Shown here: positions 28,863 through 37,565 of the stretch, in pieces | Position numbering within the stretch: position 1 is the stretch's first letter | Layout of the letters: each line of letters opens with the position of its first letter | Source of the DNA: Burkholderiales bacterium | Lineage (GTDB): Bacteria > Pseudomonadota > Gammaproteobacteria > Burkholderiales > Burkholderiaceae_C | Assembly: GCA_016223165.1 (NCBI GenBank) | Contig: JACRPO010000009.1 | Span: 1-64,000 of the forward strand | Reading direction: 5' to 3' | Length of the DNA stretch: 64,000 nt | Program-made: the position numbers and the translations under genes | The notes under the pieces: generated by a model | The model's input: only the letters and a program-made list of their open reading frames with translations | Database searches by the model: none | Told to the model about the DNA's origin: nothing

Positions 28863-30202
28863 CCGTCGCGCGCGCGCCGGCCGCCGCACAGCGGGCCGGC
28901 GCCGCGGCGCGCGTGGCCGTGGCGACGATGTCGCTCGGGCTCGTCGGCGCGGTGGCCTGCGCGGCCGCCGGCAAGCCGGGCACCCCAGCGGTCGCGGCCG
29001 CTCTGCCGAGAGCCGATGCCGCGGCCCTGCAGGCCACGACGGCGGCGCTGGGCGATCTCGGCCTCGCGTTGCTGCGCGAGGCGCCGGGGCCGAATGCCGT
29101 GGTCTCGCCGCTCGCAGTGGCCACCGTGCTCGGCATGGTGCAGTCGGGTGCCACCGGTGCCACCGAGCACGAGATCGAGGCGCTCTTCGGTGCGGGCCGC
29201 AGCGGCGCGTTGGCGATGCGCATTTCGCTGCCGGCACTCTCGGCGCAGCTGCGCCAGGGCGACGGCAAGGCGGCCGCGCTGCGCCAGGCCGCGCGCGTGT
29301 GGATCGACCCCACGGTGGCCAAGGCCGTGCCGGCCGCCTTCCAGCGCCGGCTGGCGCAACGCCACGGCGCCGACGCGCGGGTGCTGTCGTTCGCCGAGAC
29401 CGAGGCGGCGCGGACGCAGATCAACCGCTGGACCGCCGAGCACACCGCCGGCCGCGTCGCCGAGCTGCTGCCCGCGGGCAGCCTCGGCGCCTCGACGCAG
29501 GTGACGCTGACCGCGGCAGTGCACTTCCGCGCACCCTGGGAGAAGCCCTTCGACGCCGGCCAGACCGAGCCGCGGCCTTTCCGCACCGCTGCCGGTGGCA
29601 CGGCGCCGGTGCCCACGCTCAACGACGAGCGGGCCGTGGCGCAGGCCATGGTCGAGGGCACGCAGCTCTATGCGTTGCACTTTGCCGCCGCCTACGACCT
29701 GGTGGTCGCCTTGCCGCCTGCGCCCGACGGGGCTGCAGGCGGCAGCAGCGACAGCGGCGGCGGCATGGACACGATGCTCAAGAGCCTCACCGGCGCGACG
29801 TTCGCGCGCTGGCAGGCGGCATTGAAAGCACCGGCCCCGGCACGCTGCAGCTTCGCGATGCCGAAGTTCGCCTTCGCGCCGAAGGCCGGCTCGATCAAGG
29901 CTTCACTCGAACGCCTGGGCGTGAAGACCGCCTTCACCGAGAAGGCCGAGCTGCGCCCGATGCTCGGGCGCGCGGCCCCGGGCTCGCATGTCGATGACGT
30001 GCACCACGCTGCCGGCATCGCCATCGACGAGCAGGGCGGTGAAGCCGTCGCCGCCGCCGCCGCGACGGTGAAGCCGAAGACGCTCGCCGCACCGGCGCCG
30101 GCCTGCGCCGTCGACCGACCCTTTGCCTTCGTCGTCATGCACCGCGCGAGCGGTGTGCCCGTCTTCATCGGCCGCGTCGGCGACCCCGCCCGCAACGAGT
30201 GA
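28859..30202 (+). CDS. Serpin, coupled to the caspase-family gene
   Basis: A 447-residue serpin. An export signal (ATMSLGLVGAVAC) precedes the fold and may end in a lipobox-like site. Serpin landmarks are NAVVSPLAVATVLGMVQSGATG, FRAPWEKPFD (the WxxPF-type segment), SFAMPKFAF, HVDDVHHAAGIAIDEQGGEA and RPFAFVVMHRASGVPVFIGRV. The hinge of the reactive loop begins at Glu391; counting 17 residues gives Lys407 as P1 in VKPKTLAA. An Ala-rich hinge is kept, so it is probably inhibitory. The start codon lies inside the last codons of the protease gene (ATGA), which suggests equimolar synthesis. Serpins are uncommon in Proteobacteria. Confidence 0.9.
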   Translation: MTVARAPAAAQRAGAAARVAVATMSLGLVGAVACAAAGKPGTPAVAAALPRADAAALQATTAALGDLGLALLREAPGPNAVVSPLAVATVLGMVQSGATGATEHEIEALFGAGRSGALAMRISLPALSAQLRQGDGKAAALRQAARVWIDPTVAKAVPAAFQRRLAQRHGADARVLSFAETEAARTQINRWTAEHTAGRVAELLPAGSLGASTQVTLTAAVHFRAPWEKPFDAGQTEPRPFRTAAGGTAPVPTLNDERAVAQAMVEGTQLYALHFAAAYDLVVALPPAPDGAAGGSSDSGGGMDTMLKSLTGATFARWQAALKAPAPARCSFAMPKFAFAPKAGSIKASLERLGVKTAFTEKAELRPMLGRAAPGSHVDDVHHAAGIAIDEQGGEAVAAAAATVKPKTLAAPAPACAVDRPFAFVVMHRASGVPVFIGRVGDPARNE

Positions 30203-30252
30203 GCCGCCACCGGCCCGCCCCGGGCCGCGCGAAACGGCACTACCAACGAAAA

Positions 30253-30284
30253 CGGCGCCGGGCCCTTGCGGGGCTCCGGCGCCG
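30253..30284. terminator. Strong bidirectional hairpin between serpin and ybjN-like genes
   Basis: A 9-bp perfect stem (CGGCGCCGG with CCGGCGCCG) is extended inward by GCCC/GGGC and closed by a short loop. It lies between the convergent serpin and YbjN-like genes. A second, smaller stem (GCCGGGCA with TGCCCGGG) follows at about 30292-30312. No T tract is seen on either strand. Confidence 0.55.
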
Positions 30285-30319
30285 GACAGCCTGCCGGGCA
30301 ACCTGCCCGGGAGCGGCAC

Positions 30320-30805
30320 TCAGCGCATCTCGGCGATCTTGCGGTTGTACTTGTCGTAGGCCGTGTCGATGGCGCGCAGCAGGCGCGACAGGTGCGTCTT
30401 GAAGTCGCCCGGCACGATGAGGAACATCTCGCAGGCGAAGTTGGGGTCGCCGTCGCTGTCGATGTAGGCCTTCACCACCTTGGTCTCGGTGGTCGCGAGG
30501 TTGGCGCCCTCGAGGCGCTTCAGGCGCGCCTGCGCCGATTTGTCCTCGGCGCTGAACGAGAGCACGAGCCGGAAGTACTCGGGGTCCTTCTCGTCGACGT
30601 AGATGATGTAGAACTTGCCCTCGCGCCGGAAGCGCACGTTGCCGGCCTGCGTGACGTTCGGGTTGTAGCCCTCCTGCGACAGGTAGGACATGAAGGTCTG
30701 CTGCAGCTGGTCCTTGCTGTAGGTCTGGGCCAGCGCCGGGCCAGCGGCAGCGAAGAGGAGCGCGCCGCTCAATGCGGCTTGGGCCAGGAGGGTCTTGATC
30801 TTCAT
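30320..30805 (-). CDS. YbjN-like exported protein
   Basis: A 161-residue protein whose signal peptide (LLAQAALSGALLFAAAGPALAQ) ends near residue 27. The mature part fits the YbjN/type III secretion chaperone-like fold: TFMSYLSQEGYNP, FYIIYVDEKDPEYFRLVLSF, CEMFLIVPGDFKTHLSRLL. Cytoplasmic YbjN proteins bind partner peptides or alter stress responses; an exported version suggests a periplasmic partner. It follows the second caspase-family gene after 89 bases on the same strand and probably belongs to the OmpA-caspase transcript. Confidence 0.72.
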   Translation of the reverse strand: MKIKTLLAQAALSGALLFAAAGPALAQTYSKDQLQQTFMSYLSQEGYNPNVTQAGNVRFRREGKFYIIYVDEKDPEYFRLVLSFSAEDKSAQARLKRLEGANLATTETKVVKAYIDSDGDPNFACEMFLIVPGDFKTHLSRLLRAIDTAYDKYNRKIAEMR

Positions 30806-30894
30806 GGTGTGTGGGTTGTCGTCGTGGTGGTCGGGGATTCCTCGGGCGGCCGGCGGCCGCCGCTCGCTGCACTGTTCACTGCTTGTCGCGGCGC

Positions 30895-32286
30895 TCACTG
30901 CGCCTTCGGCAATGCCGCGCGCGCGCGGTCGGCGTAGCGGCCGTTCGGGTATTGCCGCAGATAGGCCTCGTAGTCGGCGCGCCGGTTGCTCGATTGCGCA
31001 CGGTCCCACAGCGCGAACTCGGCCGCGGGGTTGTTCGCTGCCGCGGGTGCGGCGGCGGGCGCCGGCGCGGGTGCGGGAGCGGCGGCCGCCGGTGCCGGGG
31101 CGCCGAACTGGGCGATGCGCGCGCGCGCCCGGTCGGCATAGCGGCCGTTCGGGTGCTGGCCGAGAAAGGTCTCGAAGGCCGAGCGCGTATTGGCGCGCAG
31201 CGCCTGTTCCCAGGTGTCGAATTCGCGCTGCGCGTCCGCGACCGACGGTGCGCCGCCTCCGATGGGTGCCGCCGGCGCTGCGGTGACCCGCGGCGGCGGG
31301 CTCGTCACCGGCGGCGGCGCCGAGACCGGCGTGCCGCCGCCCTGCGGCGCGGTGGCGCGCGGCGGCTCGAAAGGTGCCGGCGCGGGCGCGGCCACGGGCA
31401 CGCCACCGCCCACCGGATAGAAGAAGAAGTCCGACGACGACTCGTCCATCAGCGCCGGGCGCTGCTTGTGGTTCACCTTCTCGGCCGTCGTCTCGACGCT
31501 GGCGCGCACCTTGCGCAGCATCTCGACGGCCGACAGGCCCTTGACGCGCATGTGCTTGATCAGCTCGCGCGTGAACAGGCCGTTCGGCACCGGGTCGTTG
31601 TTGCCCAGCCGGTCGAGCGCCTGCTGCCCCTTTGACGCGGCCATGATGACGAGCGAGCCCTTGGGCGGCTCGATGCGCGTGAGCGTCGAGCCCGGCGCGA
31701 TGGAGCGGCCGGTCGCGCTCTCGCGCAGCGGGTCGTCGCGGCAGGCGTCGATGATGATGAGCGAGAAGCGCGCGCGCTGGTTCAGCTCGTCGGTGAGCTT
31801 CTCGAGCGACTGGCCGTTGCGCTCGATGACGCGGTTGTCGGTGGGCTTGATGTCCACCGGCAGCAGGTGCGGCCCGAGGTTGGGCGGCTGCGAGCCGTGG
31901 CCGGAGAAGAAAAAGACGACCTCATCACCCTTCTGGACACGGCGCAGGAAGTTGCCGAGCGCGTCGTCCATGCCGTCGCGCGTCGCGTCGAGGACGCGGG
32001 TGACGACGAAGCCGGCCGACTCGAGCTCGCGGCCGATGGCGGTGGCATCGTTGCGCGCATTGCGTAGCTTGGTGGCGTGCTGGTAGTTGTCGTTGCCGAC
32101 CACGAGGGCCAGGCGGGCCGCTTGCGCCTCGAGCGCCATGACCAGGCAGGCGGCGGCCACCGACAGGACCGCTGCAAGGCGGCGGGGCCGGCGCGCGCCC
32201 GCCGGCCGGGCGAGCACCGGACCCGAAGGTTCGCGGGCGATGTGACCGGCGGGCGGGGCGACAACAGGGGCTGAGCGAGTCATCAT
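30895..32286 (-). CDS. Caspase-family protease with tandem YPNGRYADRA modules
   Basis: A 463-residue protein with a signal or anchor helix at about 35-56 (RRLAAVLSVAAACLVMALEAQA). The caspase p20-like domain (about 57-290) has His130 in FFFSGHGSQ and Cys182 in IIIDACRDDP. A Pro/Ala-rich linker is followed by two copies of a roughly 42-residue module, FDTWEQALRANTRSAFETFL...HPNGRYADRAR and FALWDRAQ...YEAYLRQYPNGRYADRAR. The same module occurs once in the caspase-family protein encoded at 12880-14412. It is probably periplasmic, with the modules binding a partner or the cell wall. Neighbours are an OmpA-like gene upstream and the ybjN-like gene downstream. Confidence 0.86.
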   Translation of the reverse strand: MMTRSAPVVAPPAGHIAREPSGPVLARPAGARRPRRLAAVLSVAAACLVMALEAQAARLALVVGNDNYQHATKLRNARNDATAIGRELESAGFVVTRVLDATRDGMDDALGNFLRRVQKGDEVVFFFSGHGSQPPNLGPHLLPVDIKPTDNRVIERNGQSLEKLTDELNQRARFSLIIIDACRDDPLRESATGRSIAPGSTLTRIEPPKGSLVIMAASKGQQALDRLGNNDPVPNGLFTRELIKHMRVKGLSAVEMLRKVRASVETTAEKVNHKQRPALMDESSSDFFFYPVGGGVPVAAPAPAPFEPPRATAPQGGGTPVSAPPPVTSPPPRVTAAPAAPIGGGAPSVADAQREFDTWEQALRANTRSAFETFLGQHPNGRYADRARARIAQFGAPAPAAAAPAPAPAPAAAPAAANNPAAEFALWDRAQSSNRRADYEAYLRQYPNGRYADRARAALPKAQ

Positions 32287-32473
32287 GACAACTTATCGGC
32301 CTGGGCCGGCCGTACATCAAGGTCCAGCACGCGAAGGCCGTGATCACCGCCCGACGAAGAGCGGCGATTCCCTGCCCCCATATCGGCAGGGACGTTACCC
32401 GATGCGGGGGGTGTCCTCAATGACCCGAATGGGTCGCAACCACGCGCCGGCGTGCAAGGCATCACTGCGGCGA

Positions 32474-33187
32474 TCATTGCGGCGCCTTGCGCAGCTCGAC
32501 GCGCCGGTTGGCCGCCGCAGCGGCGTCGCCGTCCAGCGGCCGCACGCTGCCGAAGCCGTAGGCCGTGAGACGCGCTTCGGCCACGCCCTTGTCGACCAGG
32601 TAGCGGCGCACCTGCAGCGCCCTTGCGCACGAGAGTTCGAGGTTGATGCGCGCATCGCCGGTGCCGTCGGTGTGGCCGGCGACGGCGAAACTCTCGCTCG
32701 CCAGTGCCGGCGACGTCAGCGCTGTGGCGACGTTGTCGAGCAGGCTGCGGTCAGCGGGCGACAGGCGGTCCGAACCGGTGGCGAACTGCACTGACAGGTT
32801 GACGCCCGGCGTGCTGTCGCCGGCGTAGGGCACGACCTCGAGGTTGCGGCGCGTCGGGCCACCGCTGTCCGCGGCGCGCTGCACGGTCGCCGTAGTCGCC
32901 GTGGTCGCCGCCCGCGACGCCGGCTTGGCCGACTCTGCGCACAGGTTGCTGGCCGCATCCGGCAGCTGGGTGCGGCGGAATGAACGTGTCGCCGGACCGT
33001 CCGCGCGGCCGCCGCCCTGGCCCGATAGCGCGGCGACGAGCGATTCGACGCTCGCTTCGGCGAGCGGGCGCTGGGCCATGGAGGCGGCCGACGCGGCGGC
33101 CAGTGCCAGGCCAAGCAGGGCTGGCACGGCGGCGTGCCACGTGGGGCGCTGGGAAGAGTCGATCGGGTTCGGCGAGGCTGTCGGCAT
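32474..33187 (-). CDS. OmpA-family peptidoglycan-binding protein
   Basis: A 237-residue protein. A hydrophobic segment at about 18-38 (AVPALLGLALAAASAASMAQ) serves as signal. The C-terminal OmpA/MotB domain (about 125-235) shows VQFATGSDRLSP, AVAGHTDGTGDARINLELSCARALQVRRYL and ANRRVELRK, the features that bind diaminopimelate of peptidoglycan. The middle is low-complexity (RAATTATTATVQRAA). It lies 187 bases upstream of the caspase-family gene on the same strand and may anchor that system to the wall. Confidence 0.85.
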   Translation of the reverse strand: MPTASPNPIDSSQRPTWHAAVPALLGLALAAASAASMAQRPLAEASVESLVAALSGQGGGRADGPATRSFRRTQLPDAASNLCAESAKPASRAATTATTATVQRAADSGGPTRRNLEVVPYAGDSTPGVNLSVQFATGSDRLSPADRSLLDNVATALTSPALASESFAVAGHTDGTGDARINLELSCARALQVRRYLVDKGVAEARLTAYGFGSVRPLDGDAAAAANRRVELRKAPQ

Positions 33188-33397
33188 GGAAGCGCGGCTT
33201 GAAGGGTGAGCGTCATTTCAGCATGACCCGATGGGGCTGCTACCGGCATACGCGGCGCCGCCGTCGGAAATGGCTCACCTTCCTGCGGATTGTGAAGAGG
33301 GGCGTGTCACGCAATGCGCGCGCGGGCGCCGCGCGCGGACTCCCGGCGCCTCCCGTGCAGCCGTCTCGGCGCCGCCTCAGCGCCGTCTCAGCGCGTC

Positions 33398-34096
33398 TCA
33401 GCGCAGGTGCCGGCCGAAGAAGGCCAACGTGCGCGTCCAGGCCAGCGCGGCCGCGCTCGGCTCGTACTCGATGATGGGCAGCAGCCTCTTCTCGCCGACC
33501 TGGGTTTCGTTGAAGAAAGCGTGCATGGCGTCGTAGCGATGGAATTCGAACGCCACGCCGGCGGCCCGCAGCTTGGCCTCGAGCGCGTCGACACCGGCGA
33601 TCGGGAAGGGCACGTCGCGCGTCGCCCAGTGCCCCATCAACGGCGCCTTGATCTTCGCCGCGTCGACGTACTCGAGCGGCGGGTAGCCGTAGAAGATGAC
33701 GCCGGCATCCATCTCCGGCACGTGCACTGCCGACAGCGTCGTCAGCGCGCCGCCCATGCAAAAGCCCGTGACGCCGCAGCGCGCGCTGCCGCTGCCTTTG
33801 AGGTAGGCGACCGCGCCGCGCACGTCCTGCCCGGCGGCGTCGCCGAAGTTCAGGTCCGTCATCAGGTGGTTGGCCTCCTCGGCCTCGACCGTGCTCTTGC
33901 CGCGATAGAGATCGGGCACGAGCGCGCGATAGCCGGCCTCGGCAAAGCGGTCGGCGACGCCGCGGATCTGGTCGTTCAGGCCCCACCACTCCTGGATGAC
34001 GACGAGCGCCGGCGCGTTCGGCGCACTCTTCGGCTCGGCCAGGTAGCCCTGCAATGACTGGCCATCGGGGCGGTTGAAACTGACGTTGCGGCCCAT
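33398..34096 (-). CDS. Dienelactone hydrolase family protein
   Basis: A 232-residue alpha/beta hydrolase. The Cys nucleophile is in GVTGFCMGGA (about 118-127), with the oxyanion Glu in VIQEWWGLN (about 33-41), and the triad Asp and His in HWATRDVPF and RYDAMHAFFNE, as in carboxymethylenebutenolidase. ATG 34096 is preceded by a GGAG site. It could hydrolyse dienelactones of chlorocatechol routes, but the neighbours do not show such a pathway, so general esterase activity is equally possible. Confidence 0.9.
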   Translation of the reverse strand: MGRNVSFNRPDGQSLQGYLAEPKSAPNAPALVVIQEWWGLNDQIRGVADRFAEAGYRALVPDLYRGKSTVEAEEANHLMTDLNFGDAAGQDVRGAVAYLKGSGSARCGVTGFCMGGALTTLSAVHVPEMDAGVIFYGYPPLEYVDAAKIKAPLMGHWATRDVPFPIAGVDALEAKLRAAGVAFEFHRYDAMHAFFNETQVGEKRLLPIIEYEPSAAALAWTRTLAFFGRHLR

Positions 34097-34428
34097 GATC
34101 AACTCCGGTTGGACCTCGCTGGACGAGGCGGCGAGCTCGGCAGTAGAGACCGCGCGTGCGGCCCAGTCAACCCGGGCCGTCCCGGGGCGCGAAGGGCGCG
34201 AGGCGCGCGCGGCGCGGAGCAGGAGGCCAGGAGCGGGCCACGGGGCAAGGCGCAAGGCGCAAGGCGCGAGGCGCGAGGCGCACGGGCAATACACCTGCCC
34301 CCGCCGGGGGTGCCTTTCGGATGCATCATCGCGCCGGCTCGCACCCCACCGCGTTGCCGCGATGCGGTGGCTTCGCGGCGGGGCGCCGAGCGAAGCCAAG
34401 CCAAGCCAAGCCAAGAACAGGAGACGAG
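34097..34428. promoter_or_regulatory. Divergent intergenic region with short tandem repeats
   Basis: This 332-base gap lies between the divergent dienelactone hydrolase and iorA-like genes and must hold both promoters. Five 7-base units, (A/G)AGGCGC, run at 34247-34281, and four CCAAG pentamers run at 34396-34415, just before the ribosome-binding site (AGGAG at 34419-34423). Both arrays could change length by slippage and so alter promoter or leader spacing. No clear promoter hexamers are seen. Confidence 0.5.
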
Positions 34429-34920
34429 ATGGCGCAACTGAACGTCAACGGCCGCGTCATGCAGCACAACGCCGAGCCCGACACGCCGCTGCTGTGGGTG
34501 CTGCGCGAGCAGCTCGGGCTCACCGGCACCAAATACGGCTGCGGTATTGCGCAATGCGGCTCGTGCACCGTGCACGTCGACGGCGCGCCGGTGCGCAGCT
34601 GCGTGCTGCCGGTCTCGGCCGTGCAGGCCCGCCAGAAGGTCACGACCATCGAGGGCCTGTCGCCCAACACGTCGCACGTGCTGCAGAAGGCCTGGGCGCA
34701 GCTCGACGTGCCGCAGTGCGGCTACTGCCAGAGCGGCATGCTGATGGCCGCCGTGGCGCTGCTGAAGGACAAGCCGCGCCCCACCGACGCCGACATCGAC
34801 GCGGCCATGACCAACATCTGCCGCTGCGGCACCTACAACCGGGTGCGCGCGGCCATCAAGCTGGCGGCCGGCGAGAGCCGTGCCGACCTCGGCATCGTGC
34901 ACGTGGTGAGGAGCGCCTGA
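34429..34920 (+). CDS. iorA: Molybdenum hydroxylase small subunit, two [2Fe-2S] clusters
   Basis: A 163-residue electron-transfer subunit of the xanthine-oxidase family. The plant-type cluster uses Cys38, Cys43, Cys46 and Cys58 ([11 protein letters not shown]), and the second cluster uses Cys97, Cys100, Cys131 and Cys133 (QCGYC, CRCG). It matches isoquinoline 1-oxidoreductase alpha subunits. Its stop overlaps the large-subunit start by four bases. There is no separate FAD subunit gene, so electrons probably leave to a cytochrome, for which the c-type cytochromes encoded downstream are candidates. Confidence 0.9.
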   Translation: MAQLNVNGRVMQHNAEPDTPLLWVLREQLGLTGTKYGCGIAQCGSCTVHVDGAPVRSCVLPVSAVQARQKVTTIEGLSPNTSHVLQKAWAQLDVPQCGYCQSGMLMAAVALLKDKPRPTDADIDAAMTNICRCGTYNRVRAAIKLAAGESRADLGIVHVVRSA

Positions 34921-37121
34921 TGAAGACCGTGCAGCAGGGCATCGCCGGCCTGAACCGGCGCGAGTTCATCGCCTCCACCGGCGCGGCCGGCGCCCTGGCC
35001 TCCGGCGCCTTCGTCTTCGGCTTCCCCGTGCGCGCCCAGGCGCAGGGGGCCGCGCCGGAGATCAACGCCTGGGTCGTGGTGCAGCCCGACGAGCGCGTCA
35101 TCATCCGCATCGCGCGCAGCGAGATGGGCCAGGGCACGCTCACCGGCCTGGCGCAGCTCGTCGCCGAGGAGCTCGAGGCCGATTGGGCGCGGGTGACCAC
35201 CGAGTACCCCACACCCGGCCAGAACCTGGCGCGCAAGCGCGTCTGGGGCAACTTCTCCACCGGCGGCAGCCGCGGCATCCGCGAATCGCAGGAGTACGTG
35301 CGCAAGGGCGGTGCCGCCGCCCGCGTGATGCTCGTGCAGGCCGCCGCCGACGAGTGGAAGGTCCCGGCCGCCGAGTGCCGCGCCGAGAGCGGCGTCATCA
35401 CGCACGCCGGCAGCAACCGCCGCACCACCTTCGGCAAGGTGGCCGCGGCCGCGGCGAAGGTGACGCCGCCCGAGAACGTGGCCTTGAAGGATCCGAAGAG
35501 CTGGAAGCTCGCCGGCAAGCGCCTGGCGCGCCTCGATACGGTCGAGAAGACCAACGGCTCGCTGGTCTACGGGGCCGACCTCGTGCTGCCCGGCATGCTC
35601 AGCGCGGCGATCAAGGACTGCCCGGTCTTCGGTGGCAAGGTGAGGAGTTTCGATGCCGCCAAGGTGAGCGGTATGCCCGGCGTGAGGAAGGTGGTGGCGG
35701 TGGGCGACTCCGCCGTCGCCGTCGTCGCCGACACCTGGTGGCACGCGAAGAAGGCGCTCGATGCGCTGGCGATCGACTACGACTTCGGCCCCCACGCCGC
35801 CGTGCAGGACGCCGATGTCAAGGCCATGCTGCGCGAAGGCCTCGCCGCCGAGCAGGCGGTGGTGGGCAACAGCAGCGGCAACGTGCGCGAGGCGCTGGCC
35901 GGCGCCGCCCGCCGCATCGAGGCGGTCTACAGCTACCCGCACCAGAACCACGCGACGATGGAGCCGATGAACGCCACCGCGCGTTGGACCGCCGAGCGCT
36001 GCGAGGTCTGGACGCCGACGCAGAACGGCGAAGCCGCGCTCGCCGCCGCCGCCGAGGCGAGCGGCCTCAAGCCCGAGCAATGCGAGGTCTACAAGCTGCC
36101 GCTCGGCGGCGGCTTCGGTCGCCGCGGCGCCGTGCACGACTGGGTGCGCCAGGCCGTGACCGTCGCGCGCCAGTTCCCGGGCACGCCGGTGAAGCTGCTG
36201 TGGAGCCGCGAAGAGGACATGACGCACGGCCGCTACCACCCGGTGACGATGTGCAAGCTCACCGCCGGCCTCGATGCGCAGGGCAACGTGAGTGCGCTGC
36301 ACATGCGCATCTCGGGCCAGAGCATCCTCGCCGGCGTCTTCCCGCAGAACATCCGCGACGGCCGCGACCCCGTGGTCTTCCAGGGCCTCAACAAGGGCGG
36401 CGGCGAGGCGATGTTCGGCTACGGCGTGCCGAACCTGCTCATCGACCATGCGATGCGCAACCCGCATGTGCCGCCGGGCTTCTGGCGCGGCGTCAACCTG
36501 AACCAGAACACCATCTACGTCGAGTGCTTCATCGACGAGATCGCGCATGCCGCCGGCAAGGACCCGCTGGAGCTGCGCCGCTCGCTGATGAAGGACCACC
36601 CCAAGCACCTCGCCGTGCTGGAGGCGGTGGCGCAGCGCGCCGGCTGGGGCACTACAGCGCCCGACGTGCACGGGCAGAAGGTGTTCCGCGGCCTGGCGCA
36701 AGCGCACGGCTTCGGCAGCTACGTCGCCGCCTGCGCCGAGGTCTCGGTGAGCGCCGAGGGCGCGCTCACCATCCACCGCATCGTCGCCGCCACCGACTGC
36801 GGCCATGCCGTCAACCCGCAGCAGATCGAGGCGCAGATCGAGGGCTCGTTCGTCTACGGCCTCGGCGCGGCCCTGTTCGGCGAGTGCACGGTGAAGGACG
36901 GCCGCATCGTGCAGACCAACTTCGACACCTACCCGGCCTTGCGCATGAACCAGATGCCCAAGGTCGAGAGCATCGTCATGCCCTCGGGCGGCTTCTGGGG
37001 CGGCGTCGGCGAGCCGACCATCGCGGTGGCCGCGCCGGCGGTGCTGAATGCCATCTTCGCGGCCACGGGCAAGCGTGTGCGCGACCTGCCGCTCAAGCAT
37101 CACAGCTTGAAGCGGGCCTAG
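34920..37121 (+). CDS. iorB: Molybdenum hydroxylase large subunit, IorB type
   Basis: A 733-residue molybdopterin-cytosine-dinucleotide subunit. A twin-arginine signal (LNRREFIASTGAAGALASG, 11-29) takes the folded enzyme, presumably with its small subunit, to the periplasm. Molybdenum-site segments include EMGQGTLTGLAQ, PLGGGFGRRGAVHDW, PPGFWRGVNLNQNT and the C-terminal GGVGEPTIAVAAPAVLNAI with the catalytic Glu. Relatives oxidise N-heterocycles or aldehydes; the substrate here is unknown. The downstream sox genes follow after 39 bases. Confidence 0.9.
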   Translation: MKTVQQGIAGLNRREFIASTGAAGALASGAFVFGFPVRAQAQGAAPEINAWVVVQPDERVIIRIARSEMGQGTLTGLAQLVAEELEADWARVTTEYPTPGQNLARKRVWGNFSTGGSRGIRESQEYVRKGGAAARVMLVQAAADEWKVPAAECRAESGVITHAGSNRRTTFGKVAAAAAKVTPPENVALKDPKSWKLAGKRLARLDTVEKTNGSLVYGADLVLPGMLSAAIKDCPVFGGKVRSFDAAKVSGMPGVRKVVAVGDSAVAVVADTWWHAKKALDALAIDYDFGPHAAVQDADVKAMLREGLAAEQAVVGNSSGNVREALAGAARRIEAVYSYPHQNHATMEPMNATARWTAERCEVWTPTQNGEAALAAAAEASGLKPEQCEVYKLPLGGGFGRRGAVHDWVRQAVTVARQFPGTPVKLLWSREEDMTHGRYHPVTMCKLTAGLDAQGNVSALHMRISGQSILAGVFPQNIRDGRDPVVFQGLNKGGGEAMFGYGVPNLLIDHAMRNPHVPPGFWRGVNLNQNTIYVECFIDEIAHAAGKDPLELRRSLMKDHPKHLAVLEAVAQRAGWGTTAPDVHGQKVFRGLAQAHGFGSYVAACAEVSVSAEGALTIHRIVAATDCGHAVNPQQIEAQIEGSFVYGLGAALFGECTVKDGRIVQTNFDTYPALRMNQMPKVESIVMPSGGFWGGVGEPTIAVAAPAVLNAIFAATGKRVRDLPLKHHSLKRA

Positions 37122-37160
37122 CGGCCGATAAGCGCGCCTGATCGCGGGCCCGAGCTCTCG

Positions 37161-37565
37161 ATGGCCACTGCTGTGCTGCTGCTCGCCGCCGCCGGGCTGG
37201 TGGTGGTGGGTGACGGCATCCCGCTGCCGCTGCCCGGCGCCGCCGCCGGCGACGTGGCGCGTGGCCGCGCGCTCGTGGCGAACCGGCAGGTGGGCCTGTG
37301 CCTGCTGTGCCACCGCGCGCCCATCGCCGAGGTCGCGCAGCAGGGCAACCTCGCCACCGACCTGGCCGGTGCGGGGCGGCGCTGGAGTGCGGCGCAGTTG
37401 CGCCTGCGCGTCGCCGATCCGAAGCGGCTCGACCCGGCGACGCCGATGCCCGCCTACCACCGCACCGAGGGCCTCACGCGCGTCGGCGCGGCGTGGAAGG
37501 GCAAGCCCGTGTTCGACGCGCAGCAGCTCGAGGACGTCGTCGCCTATCTGCAGACCTTGCGATGA
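37161..37565 (+). CDS. soxX: SoxX monohaem cytochrome c
   Basis: A 134-residue exported cytochrome. After a signal helix (AVLLLAAAGLVVV) the haem site CLLCH is at 47-51 and the likely axial Met96 is in DPATPMPAYH. LEDVVAYLQTL at the C terminus is the usual SoxX ending. In the Sox system SoxX pairs with SoxA to attach thiosulfate to SoxY. The stop overlaps the soxY start (ATGA). As it follows iorAB directly, it may also take electrons from that enzyme. Confidence 0.87.
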   Translation: MATAVLLLAAAGLVVVGDGIPLPLPGAAAGDVARGRALVANRQVGLCLLCHRAPIAEVAQQGNLATDLAGAGRRWSAAQLRLRVADPKRLDPATPMPAYHRTEGLTRVGAAWKGKPVFDAQQLEDVVAYLQTLR

